Assembly: GCA_016584305.1 (NCBI GenBank)
Contig: JACEEZ010013982.1
Location: forward strand, 195,001 to 259,000
Reading direction: 5' to 3'
Source of the DNA: Chionoecetes opilio
Lineage: Eukaryota > Arthropoda > Malacostraca > Decapoda > Majidae
Length of the DNA: 64,000 nt
Positions 46,165-55,847 of this stretch are shown in pieces. Numbering within the stretch: the stretch's first letter is position 1; every line of letters starts with the position of its first letter. Below the pieces are notes generated by a model. The model was not told the DNA's origin and did no database searches. It saw only the letters and a program-made list of their open reading frames with translations. The position numbers were made by a program, and so were the translations under genes.

Positions 46165-47042
46165 AGAGAGAACTGCAACTCCGAAATGCCAGTGGTCGCT
46201 GGCAGTTTTAACTCACAATTTGGTGAAAAGTTGGTCAACTTGAAAGAAAAATATGGGCTTATTCCACTGCACTTAAAACACAAAAGTATAATTTTAAGAA
46301 CGATTTTCTTCTATATGTATATTGTATAGAAGCCTGAGTCTGTAAAACATGCATTTAACCAAATAACCAAGTAGGTTATAGTTGAGGAGGCGAGGTAAAT
46401 GTTACTCTATGATATTATATAGTCAATAACGTATGTTTAGAAGTTATCTATACCTAGGCAGTCATATTTTCCTGTTATTATTGTGTATCAATCAGATAGA
46501 AAGCCTGGAAGTGCAATGAGTCGACGCGTGAAGTAGCAATGTTTTTATTCAATCGCCCCGCCACAATCTCCCCGCCCACCACTCCCCGCCGCGGCACGTC
46601 GCCTCCACAATTATAACCTACATTGTCGCAGCAACAAGCCGATTTCGGCATTCTTTATTCTTCGTTTTTCCAAGGCATTGCTTATTGTATTTTGACAAGC
46701 GTTTGCCAGACGCAGCAGTACTGTCTTAGAAAACAGTGTGAACATCACCCAAATTTTACATGCCACAATATACATGTAAAAAATATATTAAGCTTTGCTA
46801 CTCGAGGCGAGTAATTTGCATTAAATTGCTATTATAGAACGTTCCATCGTAATGAATGTCATCCATATAATTAGTAGAACAACAGAAGAACTATATTTTT
46901 TGGTATTCAGATGCGGTGCATCAATGTTTATCGCGAAATTAATTTATGAAAAATATTAGTCGCGGAGCCAAAACACAGTAGACCAACCTTTGAGTTAAAA
47001 CTGCCAGCGACCACTGGCATTTCTCGAGTTTCAGTTCTCTCT
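46165..47042 (+). mobile_element. TIR element, left copy of an inverted pair (~878 bp)
   Basis: The ends are AGAGAGAACTG...ATGCCAGTGGTCGCTGGCAG and its inverse at the right, an approximately 50-bp TIR. AATT flanks both ends (46161-46164 and 47043-47046). It contains a 63-codon open frame (46623-46814) shared with the other copy, with no domain that I recognise. It is inserted in MADF element fragment M4: CTAACC-AATT before and AATT-GACGCCTCG after the pair match the uninterrupted host sequence at 40415. Confidence 0.75.
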
Positions 47043-47052
47043 AATTCCAATG

Positions 47053-47925
47053 ATCTGAAACTCGAGAAATGCCAGTGGTCGCTGGCAGTTTTAACTCAAA
47101 GGTACTACTGTGTTTTGGCTCCGCGACTAATATTTTTCATAAATTAATTTCGCGATAAACATTGATGCACCGCATCTGAATACCAAAAAATATAGTTCTT
47201 CTGTTATTCTACTAATTATATGGATGACATGCATTACGATGGAACGTTCTATAATAGCAATTTAATGCAAATTACTCGCCTCGAGTAGCAAAGCTTAATA
47301 TATTTTTTACATGTATATTGTGGCATGTAAAATTTGGGCGATGTCCACACTGTTTTCTAAGACAGTACTGCTGCGTCTGGCAAACGCTTGTCAAAATACA
47401 ATAGGCAATGCCTTGGAAAAACGAAGAATAAAGAATGCCGAAATCGGCTTGTTGCTGCGACAATGTAGGTTATAATTGTGGAGGCGACACGCCGCGGCGG
47501 GGAGTGGTGGGGGGGGGGGAGATTGTGGCGGGGCGATTGAATCAAAACATTACGACTTCACGCGTCGACTCATTGCACTTCCAGGCTTTCTATCTGATTG
47601 ATACACAATAATAACAGGAAAATATAACTGCCTAGGTATAGATAACTTCTAAACGTTCGTTATTGACTATATAATATCATAGAGTAGCATTTACCTCGCC
47701 TCCTCAACTATAACCTACTTGGTTATTTGGTTATATACAATGTTTTACAGAATCAGGCTTCTATACAATATACATATAGAAGAAAATCGTTCTTAATATT
47801 ATACTTTTGTGTTTTAAGTGCAGTGGAATAAGCCCATATTTTGTTTTCCAGTAGACCAACTTATTATAAAAAAAGTGAGTTAAAACTGCCAGCGACCCCT
47901 GGCATTTCGAGTTCCCGATCTCTCT
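47053..47925 (-). mobile_element. TIR element, right copy of the inverted pair (~873 bp)
   Basis: This is the inverse of 46165-47042, with few substitutions and small indels along the whole length. Its inner end lacks the last ~12 bp of the TIR (it starts CTGAAACTCGAG). The outer end is followed by AATT at 47926-47929. Confidence 0.75.
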
Positions 47926-48447
47926 AATTGACGCCTCGCGCTGTACTGAATCGTACTACTGATTCAAGACCCTGTTGAAGTTGACTCCAGTCTGATTTTT
48001 TAGAGACATCAGAGGTGTAGCATAAATGGGAGGTCGTCACATTATAGGGTCACTTGTGACACGTGCGGCCAATAATGAAAAATCACTACTCTGATGGTAT
48101 ATTTACTTGCTTGATGAGACGGAATCGGAGCCTCCCCATGCGAAACTGTCTCCTGTTTCTAATAGCGAGTTTTCGCGACGTTTGCCAGGATGGTCCAGGC
48201 TGCACTGATGCTCGCGAAAACACATCCAGACTGGCCCCGTCCCATTCGTGGTTCCTATTGGCTGGGGGATCGAGTGGGCAGTCCTACCATCCTGCAAACT
48301 CCCCCCTCCCTCAAGACACACCAAAGGGTTATTAATTTGACCTCACGTAATAACCTCCTAGCTAGCATATGAAAGGTGAACCGAGGTCATCAGTCTGTGT
48401 GTGATGAGATTCAGGTTTACAAATCTCTGAACGGAGAATTAATCCAG

Positions 48448-48510
48448 CATAAGAAAATAAGGAAGCTACAGGAGGCCGTGAGACCTACACGTGGTAGTTC
48501 TTGTAAAGAA
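48448..48510 (-). mobile_element. Orphan LINE 3' tail in MITE copy D
   Basis: CATAAGAAAATAAGGAAGC then GGAGGCCGTGAGACCTACAC, inverse of the common LINE 3' end. Confidence 0.65.
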
Positions 48511-48739
48511 AAATATTTTTACATCATAGGATTTCCGTGTGTGAGGGCGATACATAATATTATTGATATATAATATTGAGGAGCATCAGTGCGAAGACAG
48601 TTTTCATGAGTTTTCATTCCCGCGGCTCTTTGTTTTTTTGTTCGAAGAATTTCGTCAGTTATCGACGCAGCTGAGATGGATCTCCACTACCCAGACCGCT
48701 CTCTCTCCTCCTTGGAGGAGAGAGAGCTGTCTGCTAATG

Positions 48740-48950
48740 CTTATAGTGTTGGCCGAAGCCAGCACCCCGGGAGGCGGGTCACAAACCCCCGGCTAACACC
48801 CGGTACCCATTCACTGCTGGGTGGACAAGGGCTCGGGTTTTAAAGACACAGCCCAACTGTTTCCGCTCCGCCCGGGGATCGAACCCGGAACTTCTCGGTT
48901 GTGAACCGAGCGTGCTACCCCTACACTACGGAATACCCTTAATTATAAAT
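48740..48950 (-). mobile_element. tRNA-derived SINE-like segment
   Basis: A tRNA-like head (48868-48937, minus strand) is followed on the same strand by a non-tRNA body containing AAAACCCGAGCCC, GCAGTGAATGGGTACCGGG and GGGGGTTTGTGACCCGCC. The head-plus-body arrangement fits a SINE transcribed by RNA polymerase III. Confidence 0.55.
48868..48937 (-). tRNA. tRNA-Val(CAC)-like sequence, probably a SINE head
   Basis: On the minus strand: a D-arm-like GTAGTGTAGGGGTAGCAC (A box), an anticodon arm CTCGG-TTCACAA-CCGAG with anticodon CAC, and a T-arm CCGGGTTCGATCCCCGG (B box). The acceptor stem pairs poorly, so it is more likely the tRNA-derived head of a SINE or a pseudo-tRNA than a working gene. 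Confidence 0.45.
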
Positions 48951-49029
48951 GTTTCACCTTCTGTTTTCTCCATTCTCTGTTATCGGCTTTTTTGATGGGT
49001 AACAAGCCTATATCGGCGAGGCAGAAGGT

Positions 49030-49105
49030 ACATAAGAACATAAGAAAGTAAAAAAATAAGGAAGCTACAAGAGGCCGCGAGACCTACACGTGGTAGTTCC
49101 TGTTA
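49030..49105 (-). mobile_element. Orphan LINE 3' tail in MITE copy D
   Basis: ACATAAGAACATAAGAAAGT, then CAAGAGGCCGCGAGACCTAC and GTGGTAGTTCCTGTTA, inverse of the common LINE 3' end. Confidence 0.7.
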
Positions 49106-49674
49106 CTTAACACTACTTACACTAGCGCTTCTATTTAGTTGAAAATAACAGAATGACAAAGTGTTTTAATAAATTTGATCATTTCACATAACGTTGCCTG
49201 ATTTTGCAATATATCGTACTGTTCAGCCTATTTTTTCATAGTCATCCTCTGCTACTTGACTTCCCATATCATCTATACTCATTTCCCAATATGTAATTTC
49301 CAGCAAATTGAGAATATTGTAATTTTTCGTGAAATTACTTTGTCTTTCGGTCGGCCATCATGGTGTTTACTAGTTTAATCAGGTCTTATCAGCGGCACGG
49401 GAAGCTCCTGGTTGTCTTCCCTGCTAACTGTAGTGCGCATGCGCCAGTTTTACCCAGAGTGGGCCAAGGCGGTCCTGCTCTCTAGCCTGGACCATCCCGG
49501 CCCGTTCCAGCCCGGTCTAGCCCGCCTCGCGAAAACAACGTCCTGCCCGGCCTGAGCCAATTTATACCGGTCTAGAACTGTCGCGAAAACGCGCCAATGT
49601 GTTGTCTGGGTCGCACTTTTCCCAAGTACTCACGCATTTGGTGCAGCCACTGTGTGAGTTGATCTATGCTTGGC

Positions 49675-49906
49675 TGTAGCTCCGAAACTAACCACAGGAT
49701 TTTCTCGAAAATACCCTCATTGCGATTCCCACACAAAGTTACCATCAATTTGATCAGGAAACCAAACCTAACTTACCCGTAACCTAGACGTAACTTAACC
49801 TATTTGGAAAACAAAAATTCGCGGTTACCTTAGGTTACGGATAGGTTAGGTTAGGTTTCCTGATCAATTACAATGGTAATTTGTGTGGGGTCACAATGAG
49901 CAGTAT
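49675..49906. repeat. MITE-like inverted repeat with AACCTAAC words
   Basis: The left arm (about 49718-49793) reads CTCATTGCGATTCCCACAC ... GATCAGGAAACCAAACCTAA, and the right arm (about 49834-49906) is its inverse. The centre is near 49813. A one-armed relative is at 32295-32425. The right arm abuts the LINE that begins at about 49886. Confidence 0.7.
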
Positions 49907-50988
49907 TACACTGCTCAGCGTGGCAAGCAAGGTGTTGCCCATCTATTGCTGACACGGATCCGCAGTCATCTGCTAAAGCATCAGAGACCTCAGCGGTTTG
50001 GGTTCACGCCTGGTAAGTCAACAACGGACCGTATCCTAGCTCTTCGTGTCCTTGTGGAACGCCGTCGTGAGTTTCGACAGGGGATGCTTGCAGCCTATGT
50101 TGATCTCAAGAAGGCGTTTGACTAAGTACATCGTGAGTCACCTGGGATTTTATGCGACTTCGCGTTATTCCTGCAAGGACTATTGGTTTGATGGCTGGTC
50201 TGTACTCTGGGACTGAGAGTGCTGTGAAGTGTGGGGGAGGTGTATCCAGCTTCTTTTCTGTGAATACAGGCAGGAGTGAGGCAAGGGTGCGTCCTTGCCC
50301 CATCACTTTTCAACACTTATATGGACTGGGTATTGGGCAAAGTTGTAGATCAGAGTGATTGTGGAGCATCCCTCGGCAACACCAAGATCGCTGATCTTGT
50401 TTTTGCCGATGATGCAGTAATCTTTGCTGAGTCGCTGGAAGTGATGAAAGTCGCTGGATGCTGAATCTTTTGCTGGTGATGGCTCTCTAGGCGCTGCACG
50501 AGGACGCAAAGCCTTTGGGACTTGAGATCTCCTGGCTTAAGACCAAAGTCCAGGTGTTTGGAAGCTTACTAGATGAAACAGTACAGTCTGTTCATGCGTG
50601 CGGCGAGAACATTGAGATTTTTGACAGTTTTACATACCTTGGTAGCACAGTTCATAATGACGGCGGGTCACATCAATAAGTGTTATGGTGGATTTGCATA
50701 GCCCACGGTGTTAATGGGCTCGCTCAGAAGAAGTATTTGACGTTGGTATCTGTGCAGGTGGACAAAGATCCGGATCTTCAAGTTGCTTGTGATCCCTGTC
50801 TTCCTATATGGTTGTGAGACATGGACACTAAATAACGACTTGAAGAAGCGAATCGATGCCTTTGGTAATAAGTGCCTTCGAAGAATCATGGGTTATCGCT
50901 GGGATGATTACGTGTCAAATCAGCGATTGCACCGTGAGACTGAATCGAGGCCTGTTACCTGCATAGTCCGTCAGCGCCAACTTCGTCT
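49886..50988 (+). pseudogene. LINE reverse transcriptase, part 1 (split by the 5.3-kb element)
   Basis: RT of a non-LTR element in broken frames: LLLTRIRSHLLKHQRPQRFG and FTPGKSTTDRILALRVL (49943 on), AAYVDLKKAFD with motif A, then a stop at 50123; GVRQGCVLAPSLFNTYMDWV (50273, motif B), LVFADDAVIFAESLE (50396, motif C FADD), WLKTKVQVFG, FTYLGSTVHNDGG, and IFKLLVIPVFLYGCETWTLN (50777), FGNKCLRRIMGYRWDDYVSN, ending RQRQLR at 50988. It continues at 56300. The Craniofacial-development-2-like LINE clade is suggested by these motifs. Stops make it non-functional. Confidence 0.82.
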
Positions 50989-51137
50989 TAGTCTAGTCAA
51001 AGTAGCCAACAACCCTAAAATAATTGCAAGAAATTGTTTTATGGTGTTTATTTGTTCTTTAATGTGTGGACAACAATACAGCAAAAGTATACCAAAATTG
51101 GGTTACCGGAAATGGGTCAAAATGGCGTCATACAAAG
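50989..51137 (+). repeat. Left TIR of the 5.3-kb element
   Basis: Inverse of 56147-56299, with the last ~40 bp (51095-51137) nearly identical and the outer 100 bp more diverged with small gaps. Confidence 0.8.
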
Positions 51138-51227
51138 ATGGCGACCAATGCTTCATATTTTCATATTTCACATTTCCCCTTCATCATCTGATACTGGGTC
51201 TTGACGCGTGTTGTAACAATGGCCATT

Positions 51228-52000
51228 TTAGCATTGTCCACATGCTTGAGAACAGTCTAGTCCATGCTTTCGGCAAGTACAACGGTGTGTGTTGCAAACA
51301 CCGGAACAGCTGCAGCGAATCATTCTCAGGAGTGTTTCTGGTGCGGGTGCAGTGTCCGTCATCACTGGAACTAGTCTGTTGGTTTGTAAGCTCCACCCCC
51401 ATTTAGTGACGTCAATATCCTCACCCTTGCCCATCCATTGCATTACCTGGAGATAGCTTCTCAGAGAATGATACTTTGTAGCCGAAGATGTTGGAGGCAG
51501 TCGTTCGGGTGTCACGAAGCTTTTGGCCGCACTCACTTTTTTGCAAAGACGGGTGTATCTGACAGCAGATAGGTTGTCCCCAGTTTGCCATTGACAGAGA
51601 CACATGAGTGCACACCCAAAGTCTACAATAACATCCATGTCTTGTCCAGGTGTACTAAAGATCTTTGCACAACTTTGCAGGATTGGATCACCTTTTATCA
51701 GCTTTTGCAGAGCAGACTGCTTTCCAATTCCAAATATCCTGGAAGTGGTGTCGCATCCTGTGAACGCATGCAGAAACAGCAGACTTTGACAGATCTCGCT
51801 ACCTAGAACCTGCTTTATGACCTTTATGTCATACACTACAGTAGGACTCCCTTTATCTGAGCGGAAGTAGAGCTTTGTACAATCGCTCGGAGATGCGTAA
51901 TGAAGCAGTAGCACTAACAAATCCGTGTCCTCGCCTATGAGCGTGGTAGTTTTTTCAGATGACATTGATACTGCTGTCCTCACAATGTCCAAGTCAGCAT
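51228..52000 (-). CDS. C-terminal PIN/FEN-like nuclease domain and CXC-like Cys cluster of the element gene
   Basis: The ORF begins at 52052, but its first ~17 codons (MPKLRKRIFVIRR) are the end of the inserted transposon; true gene sequence starts at GDADLDIVRTAVS. Core motifs, numbered in the ORF: GDADLD (17-22), LIGEDTDLLVLLL (38-50), LHAFTGCDTTSRIFGIGKQS (94-113), matching in order the acidic strands and the 'GCD...GIGKxxA' helix-hairpin-like loop of FEN/PIN-family nucleases, which cleave DNA or RNA with metal ions bound by Asp/Glu. The C-terminal 28 residues (247-274) contain nine Cys in a pattern like CxCxxxC...RCxCRKxG..C...C..C, similar to tesmin/TSO1 CXC DNA-binding repeats. The acidic residues are intact, so the domain could be active if the gene were uninterrupted. 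Homology to the 15.6-16.4-kb region is clear by motif order. Confidence 0.65.
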
Positions 52001-52312
52001 CTCCCATTAGAGTACGCCGTATAACAAAAATTCTTTTTCTCAACTTTGGCATGCCAATTTCCTATGTAAAATGGAATTCTAAGACTATTTTATCTATTTC
52101 CATTTTTGCATTTGAGCAATTCTTACTATGCAAAATCGCACTTTTATATTGCACCCTTATCGAATAATGCTTAAATGAGTACGCAGTGTCCGATTGGTCC
52201 TGTGTATTGCATCATGCACCAATATGAGATCCAAATGACTAGCGTGGTAAGCTCTTTCTGATCAGTTGGTTCATCAGGCACTACATCACAGTGTCACAGC
52301 CTCTACGTTGGC

Positions 52313-53673
52313 CTAGAACGTGTCCATCATGTCCTTCTTAGACCTGAAGCAGGGCATGGTCTCCCGGTGGTGGGCCCGAGCCCGGATGAACCCGTCTCTG
52401 GCCTGCTGCCTCACCACTGCTGCCGCAGCCTCTGTCACCTGCTTCACGACTCTTTCGGTGCTCTGAGTGTGGATAGAGAACTCCGGAACCCCGAACGGCT
52501 TGACCAGGATCTCCTGGATCTGATCCCCGGACAGTGAACAGGTGAATGCCGGCTCGTGCACCTGACCAGGCTGCCAGCTGATCAGTATCTGCAAGCTGGT
52601 GGCTGACAAGTTCAGCTTGGGTGTGATGCGAGGTCTTACACTGGTGTCCCCATACTCCTCGCCAGCCCTCAGCTTTAAAATCTGGGTCACGGCGAACCTG
52701 CAGTCGTCCTCACTCTGACTCGCCATCAGCGAGAGGAGGACACATTCTGAGTGTGCGAACCATGCTCCTGTCCGCACGTAGAAGGTCACAGCTGTTTGGA
52801 CCTTCTTGGGCTGCGACCTCATCACTCTGAGCTGCATGAGGATGTGCTTGGGGCCGTCCTCTAGTCTGTGGTGAACCTTGATGTCGTAGTAGAGTTTGAA
52901 GTACACCTGCAGGCAGTACTTGACTAGGATTTCCAGGGTGTTCAGTTCTTTGCCAGTCAGTCCATGCTTTCTGGTCCACATGTACACGAGCGACTGGGCT
53001 GTGGTGAGCCATCTGGAGTGGGACACCTTGCCACACTTGATCTCCTGCAGCTCGGACGGGAGAACGCCCCGCTTCACAGCCTGAACCAGCTGGTAGGAGA
53101 CCTCCTGATCAGTGGACATGTTGACCAGGATATACTCCGGTATCTCCGTGAGATCTTCACCGCCTGGCACTCCTCTGAACTCTGCGTTGTACTGCATCTC
53201 ATTCACGCTGGACAGCAGACTGCACACTGGACCCGTGAAGCCAGTGTCAGATGAGGTAAGCCCGTCGATGCTGGCGATAAGGTGGCGCAGGGGCAACTCG
53301 TTTGTGTGCAACACGCATATACTCCAGAAGAGCTTGCGTCCCAGCATCTTCTCCAAATGGGCGTGAGTACCACCCTTCCACCCCGTGTTGGCCCTAGTTG
53401 AGTCACCTTGCAGTACGATCAGTGAGTCGGTGGAGTCGTATGTCACCAGCAGATCATAGAGAGCCTGAGCCACCTTGAACGCAGGCTTCTCAGGTGGCAC
53501 CGGGTCCTCTGGTACAAAGTGCCAAAGGTACCTTCCAGATGGCTCCTCTGTCACTGACACGTGCTCCTCCCTGATCAACCTTGGGTGCAATTTCCCATAG
53601 CTGTCGGGCACCATCGCCCTGGTCTTGTCCTTCCTCCCATCGTAACCGAATCCAACTATTTTAGTACCCTGGT
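52313..53673 (-). CDS. Transposase-like protein of the composite element, 5' truncated
   Basis: An open frame of 433 codons from ATG 53614 to 52313; coding similarity extends upstream in frame to 53673 (GTKIVGFGYDGRKDKTRAM), where the MITE block cuts it, so the start shown is not native. Motifs, numbered from the ATG: SLIVLQGDSTRANTGWKGG (64-82), WSICVLHTNELPLRHLI (97-113), GKVSHSRWLTTAQ (195-207), then a helical region, FTCSLSGDQI, and a C-terminus rich in basic residues. An Asp-containing strand, a C-x2-H pair and an 'RW' motif in this order resemble the RNase-H fold of hAT-like DDE transposases. Assignment to hAT is not secure because the TIR (TAGRG) and the 7-bp duplication are atypical. 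The frame is long, uninterrupted and GC-richer than its surroundings, which suggests recent activity. An open ORF in a 5'-truncated copy is unusual. Confidence 0.6.
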
Positions 53674-53985
53674 TAGGGTATGCCGTATAACAAAAATTCT
53701 TTTTCTCAACTTTGGCATGCCAATTCCCTATGTAAAATGGAATTCTAAGACGATTTTATCTACTTCCATTTTTGCATTTGAGCAATTCTTACTATGCAAA
53801 ATCGCATCTTTAAGCTATGTTTTGCATATAAATATAAAAGTCCATTTTTGCATAGCAAGAAGTGCTCAAACCAAAAAGTTGAAGAGGACAAACCACCCTT
53901 AAAATTCAATTTTACATAAGAAAACACCCTGCCAAATTCGAAATAATCTATATTTCACTTTTCATTGGACCTACGGCGTACCCTA
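53674..53985. mobile_element. ~312-bp palindromic MITE (sub-block of the composite element)
   Basis: The left arm reads TAGGGTATGCCGTATAACAA, and the right arm is the inverse of TAGGGTACGCCGTAGGTCC with CATTTTACATA and AATTGCTCAA-type blocks pairing inward. It shares its ends with the composite element and may be an internal-deletion derivative of it. Confidence 0.65.
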
Positions 53986-53989
53986 TAGA

Positions 53990-55271
53990 CTCCCATAGCA
54001 TGTATCACATGACATCCTCTGATTTTTATGCGATCGGCAATCATATGGATCAGTGTCTGTTTGTTCTCGTTATTGGAAAGGAAATCCTCCATCTTTCCAG
54101 TCAATTTGGTTGTTTCAGTGATATTCACCTTATGACCGTCACGATTTTGTCCCCGTCGATGATGTGTATTGTCCTTCGTACTTGGACCACCACTGTAACC
54201 ATCGAAGACTACCGTAGCCTTGCCATAGTGTTTCACAGTGAATGCTGCATAGTCGTTGGCAATGGAGGTGTAGGTCCTTCCATCAGACCACTTCAGCCGA
54301 CGAAGAAGGGAACCTCCATCTAAGACATTGTGTTCTGCTTCAGGAGCAGTCTCCAGGACCGCTTCATCCGAAATGGCTATGACATGGGTTTTAAGAGCGT
54401 GCATCAGTTGTGCTTTGTCTGCCTTCCGTAAGACCTGTTTTGCTTCAAAGGGTGCTTGAGGATAAGGCGAGAGTTCGTAGTTCATGATCTCATCGAGTGA
54501 AAGTTCTGCAGTTTGAGACACTACGAGAAACCTTTGGAACAACAAAGCTGAGTCTATTGCTCTGTCTTCGGCAATTCTGATTGTCGACGCTGATGCCAAG
54601 GTCTTTGCCTTCATATTCCTTCTGTATGAAAAGGAAAACACCGACTGTCCTTCCATCTTTGCTAGTGTTTCCTTGCCGATAGTAAACAGGCCATGGACGT
54701 TCACATCCTCATTTGCGTTTACACCTGTTATAATATTGTGCAAAGATGCTTCATCAGCAAAAGGAGAAAATGCTTGTAGTTTGTCTGCAATTTTCTCCAG
54801 GTCTTCATGATCTCTTCTCACCCTTGACCCTGTTGCCTCCTTATGTTGCTCACTGGTGACGAAGCTCTGGCCTGTGAAAATCTGCATTGCCTCACTGTAC
54901 GTTGAAGACACTGGCACAGACATGGTCCACAGGGCCCTTTGATGGTCGGACATTCCACTTCCTCGTGTGAGTCCACCTGTAGTTTTGAGGGATCTCATAA
55001 GAGCTTGCTCGATAACCAGGTCACATCCAAGGCCAGCCCAGTACTGATCAGTACGCCTGATGACATGCAAGCCATTCATGAACCTATGGAAGACGGATGG
55101 GTGGTCCTGTTCTAGTTTTTGCATGGACTGGAGGTAAAGGTAGGCCGATTTTAAGTAGTTTGCATGTCCAGCTGCGGCGAATATGGGCAAACAGTCAGCG
55201 ATGGCGTGGAGGTGCATAACCCAGGATCCTGTGCGATCAGCCTTGATAAGCTCCCTGACAAAGCCTAGCAT
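53990..55271 (-). CDS. Middle part of the element gene, 3' end truncated by a transposon insertion
   Basis: The ORF from ATG at 55271 runs to a stop at 53955, but only the part to 53990 belongs to this gene; the last ~12 codons (VYRVRRRSNEK) lie in an inserted transposon. The protein is mostly helical: WVMHLHAIADCLPIFAAAGH, YLKSAYLYLQSMQKLEQDHP, HRFMNGLHVIRRTDQYWAG, LDEIMNYELSPYPQAPFEAK, then TYTSIANDYAAFTVKHYGKA, VVFDGYSGGPSTKDNTHHRR, and MIADRIKIRGCHVIHAMG. The 'VVFDGY' strand aligns with VVFDRYLDLSL of the decayed copy and may be the first strand and first Asp of the PIN/FEN-like fold. The ATG is internal to an older longer frame (LWLSYQQMLGFV), so the start is not a true N-terminus. Confidence 0.65.
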
Positions 55272-55319
55272 CTGTTGGTAACTGAGCCAGAGTTTGCTTG
55301 TTTTAGAATGAGTTGAGAA

Positions 55320-55847
55320 TTAGGAAATTAGCAAAGGAATGGCCCGTTTCGTGCGAAAATTGATGTCACATGACCGATGGTACACACAATCAGCAGCGTG
55401 GAGGTCCTTTTCGAAATACTCTATTCTACCACGAACAGTGAATGCCCAGTCATCATTACGATCCTTACAATGTGAGAGGGTTGTCTCCACGAATGAATCT
55501 GTTTTGACACAGCTGAATTCATCAAAATCGGCACTACCGGGTGATTTTATTATCTCATTGCCACAGAACAAACAGTGCGATTTACTGTTGAAAGGTCCGA
55601 CAGAAACACGCGCACTCCTTTTGACAGGTTGAGGTGGTTGTAGCTTGGCTTTCTTGAACAAGTATATTTGCTTCTTGTTAATATAGCTCACTCTGCATCT
55701 TTTATGCACCTCGGTACCAGCAACTACCACGATACTGTCGCCTCTGTCGATGCTGGCCTTGTTGATTCCTTCAGCCCCCTTTTCACCAATCACCATGTAT
55801 CTCACTGACACATAAAGGACAATTTCCTCGACTTGCCATCTTCTCAT
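55320..55847 (-). CDS. N-terminal zinc-binding segment of the element gene
   Basis: 175 codons from ATG at 55847, the first ATG in frame after a stretch without coding signal. Visible metal-ligand-like residues: CLFCG (92-95, CxxC), FSCVKTDS (113), and HAADCVYHRSC (H150, C154, H157, C160), spaced as in a treble-clef or similar zinc finger. The first 60 residues contain GDSIVVVAGTEVHKRCR, where a second Cys-containing strand may start. It ends RAIPLLIS stop at 55320. In the decayed relative at 11811-16460 a comparable Cys/His region also begins the protein. A role in binding DNA or nucleoprotein is inferred. The next coding piece starts 49 bp downstream in another frame; the join corresponds to a missing middle domain. 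Confidence 0.65.
   Translation of the reverse strand: MRRWQVEEIVLYVSVRYMVIGEKGAEGINKASIDRGDSIVVVAGTEVHKRCRVSYINKKQIYLFKKAKLQPPQPVKRSARVSVGPFNSKSHCLFCGNEIIKSPGSADFDEFSCVKTDSFVETTLSHCKDRNDDWAFTVRGRIEYFEKDLHAADCVYHRSCDINFRTKRAIPLLIS

Larger units (their letters stand above)
46161..47929. repeat. 1.77-kb near-perfect inverted repeat
   Basis: The two preceding elements form arms of about 870 bp with a spacer of roughly 10 bp centred near 47048. Transcription across it would give a long double-stranded hairpin. Confidence 0.85.
48165..49593. mobile_element. TA-flanked MITE family, long copy D (~1.43 kb)
   Basis: The left end is TAGCGAGTTTTCGCGACGTT, and the right end is the inverse of GCGCGTTTTCGCGACAGTTC. 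The right end lacks the final TA. Interior blocks shared with copy C include AAGACACACCAAAGGGTTA and GAAAGGTGAACCG. It has been enlarged by two LINE tails (48448-48510, 49030-49105) and a SINE-like segment (48740-48950). Confidence 0.65.
52008..53989 (-). mobile_element. Composite TIR element inserted in the element gene
   Basis: The left end is TAGAGTACGCCGTA (52008) and the right end is the inverse of TAGGGTACGCCGTA (to 53985), followed by TAGA. The direct repeat CTCCCAT occurs at 52001-52007 and 53990-53996. A third copy of the end, TAGGGTATGCCGTA (53674), in the same orientation as the left end starts a ~310-bp palindromic MITE-like block (53674-53985). So the right side is a complete short element abutting the middle of the transposase-like ORF. 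Subterminal sequences (CAACTTTGGCATGCCAAT, CATTTGAGCAATTCTTACTA) are repeated at 52030-52140 and 53690-53810. Confidence 0.7.

Noticed and set aside
46623..46814. 63-codon frame conserved in both arms of the inverted pair
   Set aside because: Both copies are near-identical DNA, so conservation is not evidence of coding. It has no known domain, and the start context is unsupported.
48868..48937. A functional tRNA-Val gene
   Set aside because: The anticodon and T arms look good, but the acceptor stem pairs poorly and the sequence runs into a SINE-like body. It is kept only as a tRNA-like SINE head.
52710..53254. Overlapping frames on both strands within the transposase-like ORF
   Set aside because: They are shadow frames of the GC-richer 433-codon ORF, which alone shows family motifs.
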